Origin: Dehalococcoidia bacterium
GTDB taxonomy: Bacteria; Chloroflexota; Dehalococcoidia; Lucifugimonadales; Lucifugimonadaceae
Direction: 5' to 3'
Assembly: GCA_028285005.1 (NCBI GenBank)
Contig: JANQQP010000015.1
Coordinates: 124,001-188,000, forward strand
Length of the DNA stretch: 64,000 bases
Each line of letters opens with the position of its first letter. The first letter of the stretch is position 1. The position numbers were made by a program, and so were the translations under genes. This document shows, in pieces, positions 53,290-62,234 of this stretch. The notes under the pieces were generated by a model. The model saw only the letters and a list, made by a program, of their open reading frames with translations, was not told the origin of the DNA and searched no databases.

Positions 53290-53320
53290 TTGACCCTGAC
53301 GTTACGTCATGGAATAGCGT
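53290..53320 (+). promoter_or_regulatory. MerR-type promoter with 19-bp spacer and central palindrome
   Basis: A -35-like TTGACC (53290-53295) and a weak -10-like TAGCGT (53315-53320) are 19 bp apart, the overlong spacing that MerR-family activators correct. In the spacer lies the perfect palindrome TGACGTTACGTCA (53297-53309). It sits 40 bp before the MerR-type gene, so autoregulation is likely; the divergent DUF502 gene could also respond. Confidence 0.6.
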
Positions 53321-53359
53321 GGGTTCCGTTGGCCGAAAACGGCTGCCCAGAGGTGCCCA

Positions 53360-54109
53360 ATGCCGCATGCATACAGAGTTGGAGAGTTCGCAAGCCTGAC
53401 CGGAGTGACGGTGCGCACGCTGCATCACTACGACCGTGTCGGACTGCTCAAGCCATCAGCCCGGACTGACGCCGGCTACCGGCTGTATGGCGAGCAGGAC
53501 CTGCTGCGGCTTCAGCAGGTGCTGACGCTGCGCCAGCTCGGATTCAAACTCAGCCAGATATCTGAGTTGCTTGCGCGACCCGACTTCGACCTTGCGGCGT
53601 CGATGCGTATCCAGCGCAGGTCGCTGAATGAGCAGATCGAACGTCTCAAGAGCGTGGAAGCGGCGATCGGCAGCCTGCTTGACGCTCACTCAAGGTCTGG
53701 AAAGTGGGACTGGCAGCTTGCACTCGCAGCCTCATCGGCCGTTCAACACGAACTAGACCAGAAGGAGAAGGCGATGGGAACAAACTTCACACCAGAGCAG
53801 ATGGAACAGGCGAAGCGGCTCAGGGAATCGTTACCAGACGGGTACGTCGAGGACGTGCAGGACCGCTGGTCAGCGCTGATCACCGAGATCAAGGGGAACG
53901 TTGACATCGACCCGTCGAGCGAGCTGGCAATCTCTCTGGCAGAGCGGTGGGACGCACTCACCGCTGAGACGATGAAGGCGTGGGAAGGAGCGCCCGGCCT
54001 GACGGAGAAGATCCAGGAGGGTTACGAGACCGGCGCATTTGCGGACAACCCGCACGCGCCAACTCCGGAGATCTTCGGCTTCATCGAGAAGGTGAAGAAG
54101 AGCAGGTAG
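53360..54109 (+). CDS. MerR family regulator with C-terminal TipAS-like domain
   Basis: 249 residues. The DNA-binding head is RVGEFASLTGVTVRTLHHYDRVGLLKPSARTDAGYRLY (in pieces; typical MerR wHTH), followed by a dimerisation coiled coil (LNEQIERLKSVEAAIGSLLDA) and a helical effector domain (FTPEQMEQAKRLRESLPDGYVEDVQDRW and on) resembling TipAS, which binds antibiotics in TipA proteins. It probably senses a drug or peptide and controls its own promoter at 53290. No obvious target gene is adjacent other than DUF502. Confidence 0.88.
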   Translation: MPHAYRVGEFASLTGVTVRTLHHYDRVGLLKPSARTDAGYRLYGEQDLLRLQQVLTLRQLGFKLSQISELLARPDFDLAASMRIQRRSLNEQIERLKSVEAAIGSLLDAHSRSGKWDWQLALAASSAVQHELDQKEKAMGTNFTPEQMEQAKRLRESLPDGYVEDVQDRWSALITEIKGNVDIDPSSELAISLAERWDALTAETMKAWEGAPGLTEKIQEGYETGAFADNPHAPTPEIFGFIEKVKKSR

Positions 54110-54115
54110 TGTGAG

Positions 54116-54155
54116 TTCCGTCCCGTCAGGCGAAATCCATCCTGGCGGGACGGAA
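54116..54155. terminator. Strong hairpin after the MerR-type gene, weak U-tract
   Basis: A 15-bp stem (54116-54130 with 54141-54155; one G-U pair) and 10-nt loop between two convergent genes. No good T-run follows on either strand, so it may act as a bidirectional terminator only weakly. Confidence 0.55.
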
Positions 54156-54180
54156 TTCCCCAAGAATGCAAGCCGGTGCC

Positions 54181-56181
54181 CTATCTCAACTCCAGGTTCC
54201 AGACATCACCGAAGAGACCGGAGATCATGGGACGGGGCGACCAGGTTTTGATCTTGTCAGGGTGATAGTAGATCTCTATCGGTACTGACACTACCCCCGG
54301 CTGCAGCACCCAGTGATAGACGTAGTCGAGGTATTCGTCGGCCGCTTGCCGAGCCGATTCATCGTTCTCCGCCGTCGCCATCCTGCGATAGAAGTCCAGG
54401 ATCTCCGGCGATTCAATCATGCAGCTGGCTCCTCCGCGGGTCAGCGTAGTCTGCATCACGCCCTTGGGACTGCTCCATGGCAGTGATTCCGTCCCGATGC
54501 CGCAAGAGGTGAGCAGAGGCGTCCCCTGGTTTCGGCGGACCAGTGAATCGCGGATCATGTCATAGGAAAACACTCCGGTCCTAACGAAAATCCCGAGGTT
54601 CCCCCAATCGCTTGCCAATTCGGCGGTGACGCGATGCATCACGCCGCTCTCCGTGCCAAACTCAGGCAACGCCGATATTTGGATATCGAACGAGTTGCCG
54701 TTCAGAGCCTCTTCAGAGACGTGGCCAGTTTGCCGATAATCGCTGACTATCTGATTCTCTAGTATGTCCTTCGCCTGGACAGGCGAATATGGATATTCCC
54801 AACGCGCGTCCCAGTTCGGATGAGAAGTCGAAAAGTAAGCTACGTGGACAGGAGAACCCGCGCCTCCCAGCACTTCTTGATTGATCCGATCCCGGTTGAT
54901 CGACAATGCCAGCGCTCTGCGAACGAGGCGCGCCTGCTCCATGTCGTCTGAAGGCTGACCGCCGTCATGCTTGCCGTCAGGGTTGCCGATCCAAGCCTGG
55001 TCATGAACGAAGGGCGCCTTTACGGGTAGCTCTTCTCCGGTTGCCGCGTAGGTATGCTCCCAGAGGTTTCCGCCGAAGAAGATGCCCAGCTGCACTTCTT
55101 TCACCACTCCGCCCGATTGGAAACCGCCCTCTCGTGCGCGAGAGGCTTCAAGCGGCTCGAGTATCGCCGCATCTACCGTGCCGTTCTCGAGCGAAACCAA
55201 CCTGGTGAACGGCTCCGTAATCTCGATGAACTCGATCCGGTCCGTCCGAGGAGTCATTCCTTCCACGTGATGGGACCCACCCGCGGAGTAACGACTAACG
55301 ACTGTGATCCTGTCAGACCGCCACTCTTCGGCCTCAAAAGGACCGGTCGCAACTATCTTGTCCTCGGCCCACCCTTCACCATTGGTGTCGAAGGCCGCCT
55401 TCGAGAACACAGTGAATGACCGCCCCGACAGGTTCAGGATGTCGCTAAGTGCGGAGGGGTCGAACTGCACGAAGTCGAACTCAACCTCGTATTCGCCGGT
55501 CACTCGCCATTCACCCCACGCAGCGGTGAACAGACCAGCGTTCAGGTGGGCCGTGAACCGAGTGATGCTGGGGTTCGCCTGGTTCATGCTCCACGCAACA
55601 TCATCAGCCGTTACCTCTCCAAACTCACCGTGACCCGAATGGAAAGGTATGCCACGGTTGACAGTGATAGTGGCGCTCGAGAGGTCCGCGCTCACTTCCC
55701 AGCCAGTCGCTACTAGAGGCTGAACTGTACCGTCGGCAGCCGTATGGAACAGCGATTCGCCAACGCCGATATGGCGGATGAAATCTGGCGATCCCAATTG
55801 ATTCAAACCGATCTGAGGACCGACTTCCGGTACGGCGATGACCGCGGTGCCCGAAGGCGTCTCGGGTGCGTTGAGCGGATCGCTTATTGTTGTTGGCGTC
55901 GCCGTCGGAGTCGCAACTCCTGCGCCAGGCTGCGATGGCGTCGGTGTCGAAAGAGCAGAGCCATCGGACGGACTCGGCGTGGGAGTCGGTTGGAAGACGA
56001 ATCCGGTAGACGGCGACTGTGTACCGGGGACGCTCGTTGAAAGGCCGATTTCAAGCGTGGGAATCGGAGAGTTCGGCGATGCTGCTTCAGCAGCGCAAGC
56101 GGCCGCCGCGATACTCACCACACAGATCGATGCCGCAGCTACCGTCCGTAGCCAAGTTACACGCTTCACAACGCGTCTCAC
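54181..56181 (-). CDS. Peptide-type ABC transporter substrate-binding lipoprotein (family 5)
   Basis: 666 residues. Signal peptide WLRTVAAASICVVSIAAAACAAE with lipobox-like AAAC, then a long Pro/Thr/Ser linker (about residues 40-110), then the family-5 solute-binding fold: ESLFHTAADGTVQPLVATGWEVSADLSSATITVNRGIPFHSG (in pieces), DVAWSMNQANP, ATGPFEAEEWR and VRRALALSINRDRINQEVLGG. It would bind a peptide, nickel chelate or sugar-like ligand outside the cell. No permease or ATPase genes are adjacent, so it is an orphan; some family-5 proteins act in signalling. Confidence 0.85.
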   Translation of the reverse strand: MRRVVKRVTWLRTVAAASICVVSIAAAACAAEAASPNSPIPTLEIGLSTSVPGTQSPSTGFVFQPTPTPSPSDGSALSTPTPSQPGAGVATPTATPTTISDPLNAPETPSGTAVIAVPEVGPQIGLNQLGSPDFIRHIGVGESLFHTAADGTVQPLVATGWEVSADLSSATITVNRGIPFHSGHGEFGEVTADDVAWSMNQANPSITRFTAHLNAGLFTAAWGEWRVTGEYEVEFDFVQFDPSALSDILNLSGRSFTVFSKAAFDTNGEGWAEDKIVATGPFEAEEWRSDRITVVSRYSAGGSHHVEGMTPRTDRIEFIEITEPFTRLVSLENGTVDAAILEPLEASRAREGGFQSGGVVKEVQLGIFFGGNLWEHTYAATGEELPVKAPFVHDQAWIGNPDGKHDGGQPSDDMEQARLVRRALALSINRDRINQEVLGGAGSPVHVAYFSTSHPNWDARWEYPYSPVQAKDILENQIVSDYRQTGHVSEEALNGNSFDIQISALPEFGTESGVMHRVTAELASDWGNLGIFVRTGVFSYDMIRDSLVRRNQGTPLLTSCGIGTESLPWSSPKGVMQTTLTRGGASCMIESPEILDFYRRMATAENDESARQAADEYLDYVYHWVLQPGVVSVPIEIYYHPDKIKTWSPRPMISGLFGDVWNLELR

Positions 56182-56397
56182 TTCCGGGATCAGGTTCAGA
56201 ACCGGCTAGTGAACCTTTGCTCAGGCACCTGGATTCAGGCGCGCGGGCAGACAATTATTAGTCGACGCCGACAACGGTCCACTCGACGATATCGACTACA
56301 GGTCTGAAGGGGGTGTCGTGAACCGACACTGGGACATTCGTGCAGCCCGCCATAGAGGCGCCGGGTCGATTCAGGAATCCGTCTGCGGGAGAGTTGC

Positions 56398-57246
56398 CTA
56401 AAACCCTTGGAGAGCAGCTAGAGCGTGATCGTGCAGCTTGCCGTTGCTGATCAGGAGATTGCCGTCACTGAAGGTGCGGTTCCCGGAGATCGAGGTCGCT
56501 GTTCCGCCAGCCTCCTCGATAATCAGGTTCACCGGAGCAAAGTCCCAGTCATGGGCTGATGGCTCCACCCAGACATCAGCCATGCCTGTCGCCACCAGCA
56601 CCGGCGCATAGCAGTGGCCCCAACCTCGGCGCAGGCCGAACGCTTCCACCAGTCGACGCAGCACGTCGCCACGGCCAGTCTCCCTCCACCACTCATCATG
56701 CGTTGACAGAGCGCATGCCTCGGCAGGTTCGGTCACGTCCGAGACCCGCGCCCGCCGCAAGTTAGTCGGCGTGGCCGGATTAGCTGAAAACCTATCTACC
56801 TGAACTGCGTTCCAGGCTCCGCCGTTTTTCGATGCAAACACCAGTTGTGATAGCGCGGGCATGTAGATCACGCCAACGTCAGCGATGCCTGCGCCGTCCT
56901 GCGCGACGGCCACCAGCGTTCCGTAGAGCGGAACGCTCCGCACGAACGCTTCTGTGCCGTCCACAGGGTCGAGAAACCATGTGCGCCCGCTGGTCCCCTG
57001 CTTAACACCCCATTCTTCACCCACGATGCCATCTTCGGGGAACCGCTCCTCGATGCGTTGGCGCATCAGCCTCTCGGCACCGCGGTCAGCTTCGGTCACG
57101 TGTGAATCATCGGCCTTGCGGTCAACCTGCAGATCGTCTGAGTAGAAGAACGGGAGCGTGAAATCGCCGCCCTCTCGCGCGAGCGCAACAGCGAACTCCA
57201 GCGTGTCTTTGAGCGAACCGGCCTGTCCGGCGGAACTGTTGCCCAC
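56398..57246 (-). CDS. Inositol monophosphatase family protein, histidinol-phosphatase-like (HisN type)
   Basis: 282 residues from GTG 57246. Metal-site motifs are EADRGAERLMRQRI, GIVGEEWG, WFLDPVDGTEAFVRSVPLYGTLVA (DPxDGT) and PSAHDWDFAPVNLIIEEAGG. The DGTxxFxRxxPxxxTLVA version and the AHDWD spelling point to histidinol-phosphate phosphatase rather than inositol monophosphatase, which would make it a histidine biosynthesis step. It lies 2 bp after the SDR stop on the same strand; the genes are co-transcribed. Confidence 0.83.
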   Translation of the reverse strand: MGNSSAGQAGSLKDTLEFAVALAREGGDFTLPFFYSDDLQVDRKADDSHVTEADRGAERLMRQRIEERFPEDGIVGEEWGVKQGTSGRTWFLDPVDGTEAFVRSVPLYGTLVAVAQDGAGIADVGVIYMPALSQLVFASKNGGAWNAVQVDRFSANPATPTNLRRARVSDVTEPAEACALSTHDEWWRETGRGDVLRRLVEAFGLRRGWGHCYAPVLVATGMADVWVEPSAHDWDFAPVNLIIEEAGGTATSISGNRTFSDGNLLISNGKLHDHALAALQGF

Positions 57247-57248
57247 AG

Positions 57249-58037
57249 CTAGTACTGCTGGTCCGGCGACTTGATCTCGCTGGCTGCTTTCATGTCTGCA
57301 GAGGTGTCGCGCGGCTGTGTCGGCATCAGCACGATCTCGGATACCAGTGTCCGCTGAGGAGTGGTAGCGCAGAACAGGACCGCAGCGGCCACATCCTCGG
57401 CACCCATCATCGTCGCCCTCGCATCGGCATCAGGCGGCAGAGGCCTGTTCTCCAAGATTGGCGTGTCTACTTCGGCAGGCATGATGGCGCAGGCGCGAAT
57501 GCCTTCTGCCCGCAGCTCAGAGTTCATCCCTCGCATCAGGTTCAACGCAGCCGCCTTGGCAGCGCTGTAAGGAGCGCCCCCGAGCAGTCCCGGCGTAAGC
57601 GCGGCCATCGACGAGACGGTGATGACGGTGCCCTCTTGCCGTTTAATCATGTCGTTCACCGCCGCCTGCGTGATGCGGTACACGCCTTCGACATTGACCT
57701 TGAAGACAGACTCCCATTCTTCAGCGCCGACGTACTTGATCGACCGCACACGGCTGCTGTGGCCGGCGTTGTTCACAAGAATGTCAACGCGGCCGAACTT
57801 CTCAACAGTCGCATCAACGACGCCCGCGGCCGCATCGCCGTCCTCGAGGTCGGTCGGATGAACCATCGCGGTCCCGCCAGCCTTCTCGATCTCAGCGGCC
57901 GTCTCTTCCAGCGGCCCGGCACGCCGACCAACGAGCACCACGGAGGCGCCTTCGGCAGCGAACTGCAGCGCTGCTGACTTGCCGATGCCGGTCCCGGAGC
58001 CTGTGATGATTGCGATCTTTCCGTCTAGTGCGCCCAT
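57249..58037 (-). CDS. Short-chain dehydrogenase/reductase (SDR)
   Basis: 262 residues, classical SDR. Cofactor motif TGSGTGIGKS, NNAG in VDILVNNAGHSS, catalytic Ser in VITVSSMAAL and Tyr/Lys in PYSAAKAAAL. VVLVGRR after the second strand suggests NADPH use. It catalyses a carbonyl/alcohol redox step on an unknown substrate. First in a two-gene transcript with the HisN-like gene. Confidence 0.9.
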   Translation of the reverse strand: MGALDGKIAIITGSGTGIGKSAALQFAAEGASVVLVGRRAGPLEETAAEIEKAGGTAMVHPTDLEDGDAAAGVVDATVEKFGRVDILVNNAGHSSRVRSIKYVGAEEWESVFKVNVEGVYRITQAAVNDMIKRQEGTVITVSSMAALTPGLLGGAPYSAAKAAALNLMRGMNSELRAEGIRACAIMPAEVDTPILENRPLPPDADARATMMGAEDVAAAVLFCATTPQRTLVSEIVLMPTQPRDTSADMKAASEIKSPDQQY

Positions 58038-58235
58038 GCGATGTCCCGTTCTGAGGTTGGTCGTGTCGTCTTGATTGGCCTCGGCTTATCAAAGGCCTGT
58101 TCGCGGCCGGGCTAGACGATACACCACCGACGGCTGCGGTCCAACTACGATCAGGTTCTTTAGTAGATGGCAGGGTTCCGGTAACCTCTCCGAGAATTAC
58201 CTCCGACAGCCGAACCATTCACAGGCGGGACATAT

Positions 58236-59438
58236 TTGTTTAGAACCTTCAGGGCGAGAGTCTGGCGACCGCCGCGGGCTCATGGCGAAGTTGAAGAAGA
58301 CCGAGTAGTCGCCTTCCTGGAACTGTTCTACGACCTCGTCTACGTCGTAGTTATCGCCCAGTTGGCCGCCCATCTGGCTCATGACATCACCTGGCGCGGG
58401 TTAGCGGACTTTGTCGTCTACTTCGGCCTCATCTGGATCGCATGGGTCAGCGGATCGATGCTGCACGATCTTCACGGCCGGAACGATGTCAGGTCTCGCA
58501 CCTACATCTTCATTCAGATGGCGCTCATCGCCCTGCTGGCTGTTTACGCAGCCGATCGCAGTGAGGAGATCAACGGTTTTGCTGTCGTCTACACAATCCT
58601 CCTGGCCCTGTTCGCCTGGCAGTGGTACGAGGTCCGCAGACAGGACACCGGCGAGTTCGCGGCTCTGACGGGTCAATACATACTGCTGATAGGCGCCACC
58701 GTCGTCGCGTTCATCATCACGATCTTCCTCGATCACGATCCGCAACTGATCGTGTGGGGAGTCATCGTCGGCATCTGGCTGCTCATCTTCTACTTCGGCA
58801 TGCGACAAACATCGCAGGCCGCCGGGCCGGTGCGTTTCGTCGGCGAGTCCACGGTCGAGCGCTTCGGTCTCTTTACCATCATCGTCCTCGGTGAAGTGGT
58901 CGTCGGGGTAGTTGAGGGATTGGCGGAGTCCACGCGGGATGTGCAAACGCTCGCTACCGGAATCCTCGCACTATGCATAGGTTTCGGCCTCTGGTGGAAC
59001 TACTTCGACACCTCGGGACGTCGCCTGCCTACAAATGACCGGCGAAGCATCCCGGTCTGGCTCGTCGTACAGTTCCCGCTCACGATGGCCATCGCCACGG
59101 CAGGCGCTTCCATGGTGACCTTGATCGAACACGGGTCCGACAGCCATGCGCCAACCGAGACAGCGTGGCTGTTGGTCGGGTCAGTCTCGGTCCTGCTTGT
59201 CACGCTGTCGGTCCTTGTCAGAACGCTCGTGGTATTCAGCGAGTTGAGGTCGATCTACAACGCTTCATCGCTCGTCATGTTCGCAATTGCACTGGCTATC
59301 CTGCCGATCGCCTGGTGGAACCCGGCGCCGTACCTGACGACGCTCTTGCTCGTTGCCGCCCTTTGGATAGTGTGGACGTTCGCCGTAGTCCGGTGGCTGA
59401 GGCACCCGGACAGCGGAGACAGGCCCCTAGAGTTCTAG
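58236..59438 (+). CDS. Low temperature requirement protein A (LtrA) family membrane protein
   Basis: 400 residues from TTG 58236. The family opening VAFLELFYDLVYVVVIAQLAAHL (FxELFxDLxxVxxIxxL) is clear, followed by about ten hydrophobic segments. FGLFTIIVLGEVVVGVVEGL (RFGLxxIIxLGE) is the second LtrA signature. Function unknown; named from a Listeria cold-growth gene. It converges on the minus-strand cluster below. Confidence 0.85.
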   Translation: MFRTFRARVWRPPRAHGEVEEDRVVAFLELFYDLVYVVVIAQLAAHLAHDITWRGLADFVVYFGLIWIAWVSGSMLHDLHGRNDVRSRTYIFIQMALIALLAVYAADRSEEINGFAVVYTILLALFAWQWYEVRRQDTGEFAALTGQYILLIGATVVAFIITIFLDHDPQLIVWGVIVGIWLLIFYFGMRQTSQAAGPVRFVGESTVERFGLFTIIVLGEVVVGVVEGLAESTRDVQTLATGILALCIGFGLWWNYFDTSGRRLPTNDRRSIPVWLVVQFPLTMAIATAGASMVTLIEHGSDSHAPTETAWLLVGSVSVLLVTLSVLVRTLVVFSELRSIYNASSLVMFAIALAILPIAWWNPAPYLTTLLLVAALWIVWTFAVVRWLRHPDSGDRPLEF

Positions 59439-59512
59439 TCAGCCCTCGGCCAAGATTCGCTTCGCCACATCTCGGCCCATGCGCACCGAGTAGTTCGTGC
59501 CTCGGTCTTCGA
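59439..59512 (-). pseudogene. Duplicated 3' end of the FAD oxidoreductase gene
   Basis: Bases 59441-59512 match 60926-60997 at 67 of 72 positions in the same orientation. On the minus strand the fragment reads EDRGTNYSVRMGRDVAKRIL then AEG and a stop, the C terminus of the intact protein with one Met-to-Leu change. Of the four substitutions within the translated part, three are silent. It starts right after the LtrA stop and has no gene of its own. Confidence 0.85.
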
Positions 59513-59534
59513 ATGTACAGCCACCGAAACGGCC

Positions 59535-60804
59535 TTACTGAGGCCGCCAGTCGGTCCAGTCGTCATCGGCAAGGTGTGTAGTCAGATTGACCGCGACCGC
59601 GCCATCGGAATTGGCCTTCTAGATTTCCATGTTCTGTTCGGGACTACCGCTCGTGAACCTGCTACGCGAGAACGTAATCTCGGTGCCGTCCAGAGACCAT
59701 GACATCCGATGAGGATCCCCATCGGAGCCCCCCATGGATCAGCAGACGACTCGTGCCGTCCGCGTTCATCTGCCAGGCGTCGGTCTGACAACCGAAGAGA
59801 ATCTTTGTGCCGTCTGACGACCAGCGAGGCTGGTAGGCCGCGGCCGGCGTTTGAATGCGCACCTGGTTACTACCATCAGAGTTCAGGAGGTAGATCTGCT
59901 GCAGCCCGTCTCTATCCGATGTGAAAAGGAGCTCCTGTGTTGACACCGGGATCGTCCTCAGCTGCACCACAGGAGTTGCCGTCGCAGTAATCACTGTTGG
60001 GGTTGGCAACGGAGTTGGAATCGGGATAGGCGTTGGCTCAGGCGTAGAAGTGACAATCGTCGGCGTCGGCAGTGGAGTGGGTATTGGGATTGGCGTTGGC
60101 GTAGGAGTCGCAGGGGTCGATACCACAGTAGGCGTAGGCAGAGGCGTGGGTATCGGAATTGGCGTCGGGGTCGGGACAAAGATCGTGGCCACCGGGGTCG
60201 GAACGGGTGATGGTGTCGCAATCGGACTGCTGGTGACAACCGTGGGCGTAGGTAGCTGGGTCGGAATAGGGACCGGCGTCGGCGTCGGACTGCTCGTAGC
60301 CACGGTAGCCGTTGGCAGCTGGATAGGTATTGGTAGCGGCGTGGAAGTAGCTGTTGGCGCACTCGAGACCGGAGTCGGTGTCGGCAACGATGCAGCAAGC
60401 GGTACCTGGACCAGAATCTCTAAGTCCGGTGAAGAGGGCTCGACTGTTGCTGAAAACGCTACACCGGCTGTCGACTCAGGCAACGGCTGAATCGAAGCGT
60501 TTCGCTCGGACTGTCCACCACGAACGGGAGCAGCAGCTGTAGGGGTAAAAACTGGAGGTTCAGTCTCGTCGGGAGTCGCCTGAGTTGCCTCCACCTCATT
60601 CCGAGCACTTTGGGTCACAACCAATGGCGTGACAGCGGCTTCTCGAGTAGCAGCAAGCGTCTCGGCCGCGACGGGTGTCATAGCAACTGGTTGGACGCGA
60701 CCTTGACTGACACATGCCGAAACCACCAGCACCAGGAAAAGTGCGATCAGCAGCTTCGAGTTTCGACTGAAGTAAATGTCTCTCACGCCACGGCCCCGCG
60801 ACAT
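59535..60804 (-). pseudogene. Frameshifted TolB/PD40-like lipoprotein gene with Pro/Thr repeat linker
   Basis: From ATG 60804: signal peptide [18 protein letters not shown] with a lipobox, a linker of repeated [18 protein letters not shown] units, then a propeller-like domain ([42 protein letters not shown]). The open frame ends at 59662, but the propeller continues one base out of frame ([19 protein letters not shown], ending DDDWTDWRPQ before TAA 59535-59537). The shift fits one extra G in the six-base run at 59728-59733. A TAG at 59619-59621 sits where IWxxNxDG motifs have Trp. Either a decaying gene or, for the shift alone, a sequencing error. An in-frame GTG at 60879 could extend the start. 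Confidence 0.75.
59985..60390. repeat. Minisatellite-like repeats encoding the Pro/Thr linker
   Basis: Degenerate tandem units of roughly 40 bases encode repeated [18 protein letters not shown] peptides on the minus strand. On the plus strand the same DNA gives a Gly/Val repeat frame that is an artefact. Such linkers hold a lipoprotein domain away from the membrane. Confidence 0.75.
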
Positions 60805-60923
60805 ATTTCGCCGTTCGCTCGGCTGTCGTCCAAAGCTCAATCTAAGCCGGTCGCATTCGGGCAACGTAGGTGGAGGCACTACGAATACTAGGAAAATCGT
60901 TCACTCCCTAGTCCGATCTCCAG

Positions 60924-62234
60924 CTAGCCCTCGGCCATGATCCGCTTCGCTACATCTCGGCCCATGCGCACCGAGTAGTTCGTGCCGCGGTCTTCGGGAT
61001 AGATCTGTGTGGTGTTGGCCAGCCACAGGTTCTTGATTGGCGTCTGGTGCTCGGGGATGCGCTCTGAGTAGCGGGTGCCGATGATCGGCTGCGCTGCGCT
61101 CAGACTGTTGTAGTGCATCTTCTTGATCCACGAGCGGTCGAACTCGGGATTGAACTTCGACAGGTGCGGAAGGTACAGCTCAAGCACCTCTTCCGGCGAC
61201 ATGCTGAACAGCGGCTCAGACCGGTCAACATAGTTGGTCAGATAGAGCACATGTGAGCCGCCGTACCATTCTTTCGGCAGCATGTTCGTGTGCTCGATCA
61301 GCCCCAGGAATGGCAGCGACCTGTCGGCGATGTTCATCCAATAGAAGTCGGTTAGCGCTCGCGTCATCTCAAGGATCAGCACCACGGCGGCCGTGTACGT
61401 CACACCTTCTAGCTTCGACCGATATTCGTCCGGCAGATCGACCATTCCGGGGAACGCATAGGAAGGCACAGTAGCCAGGACGAGGTCGAAGTCTTGCTCT
61501 CCGACGGTGCCGTCGGGCTGCCTGAACTGCAGTCCAGTTGCGCGTCCATCGGTAGTCAGCACTCGCTCAACCGGCGTTTCGATATGCAGCTCTCCGCCCG
61601 CAGCCAGCAGTTTGTCCCGCAAAGCGAACAGAACCTCGTCGAAGCTCTTGACCGGGTAACCGAGCTGCTCGCCGCCTGCACCCTTGCGTGAGGCGAACCG
61701 CGTCTGGATCTTCGACCAGAACCACGGCATTCCAACCTGGTCGTGGTACTCACCGAACTTCCCTCGCAGCAGCGGGTTCCACACAACTTCGTAGGCCTTG
61801 CCGCCCAGCTTCTCACGCAGCCACTCATCGGCTGTGTAAGGCTCGAGCGAGCGCCAGTCCTTGATGCGCCGAACCCTGAGAGCGAAGAGCCCCAGCTTGA
61901 TGCGGGACCAGATCGGCAGCGCGCCGAATCGCAACAGGTCCATCGGTGTTGTGGTCTTGTAGACCTTGCCATCGACATAGGTGCCGACCTTCGACGGATA
62001 CCACTCCAGGCTCTCACCGACACCGAGTTCATCCATCAGGTCGATGATGTCGGTGTCGTTGGTGAACAGGTGGTGGTAGCCGCGCTCCAGCCTGCCGCCA
62101 CCTACCTCAATGGTCGAGGCCTGTCCGCCGATGAATGGCGCCGATTCGTAGACCGTGACTTGGTGCCCGGCTCGAGAGAAGTCGTACGCCGCCGTCAGCC
62201 CAGCGACGCCAGCGCCAATGATGCCAATGTTCAA
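60924..62234 (-). CDS. NAD(P)/FAD-dependent oxidoreductase (amine oxidase/phytoene desaturase-like)
   Basis: 436 residues from TTG 62234. FAD-binding GxGxxG is IGIIGAGVAGLTAAYDFSRAGHQVTVYE, followed by GGQASTIEVGGGRLERGYHHLF and the C-terminal LWLANTTQIYPEDRGTNYSVRMG, typical of the NAD(P)-binding Rossmann-like amine-oxidase group. It may oxidise or saturate an isoprenoid or sugar-lipid; substrate unknown. The TTG overlaps the stop of the flippase-like gene as TTGA, so the two are coupled. Confidence 0.88.
   Translation of the reverse strand: MNIGIIGAGVAGLTAAYDFSRAGHQVTVYESAPFIGGQASTIEVGGGRLERGYHHLFTNDTDIIDLMDELGVGESLEWYPSKVGTYVDGKVYKTTTPMDLLRFGALPIWSRIKLGLFALRVRRIKDWRSLEPYTADEWLREKLGGKAYEVVWNPLLRGKFGEYHDQVGMPWFWSKIQTRFASRKGAGGEQLGYPVKSFDEVLFALRDKLLAAGGELHIETPVERVLTTDGRATGLQFRQPDGTVGEQDFDLVLATVPSYAFPGMVDLPDEYRSKLEGVTYTAAVVLILEMTRALTDFYWMNIADRSLPFLGLIEHTNMLPKEWYGGSHVLYLTNYVDRSEPLFSMSPEEVLELYLPHLSKFNPEFDRSWIKKMHYNSLSAAQPIIGTRYSERIPEHQTPIKNLWLANTTQIYPEDRGTNYSVRMGRDVAKRIMAEG

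Noticed and set aside
59921..60490. Plus-strand frame encoding a 189-residue Gly/Val/Ile repeat protein
   Set aside because: It is the complement of the Pro/Thr linker repeats of the minus-strand lipoprotein gene and has no Shine-Dalgarno sequence or independent features.
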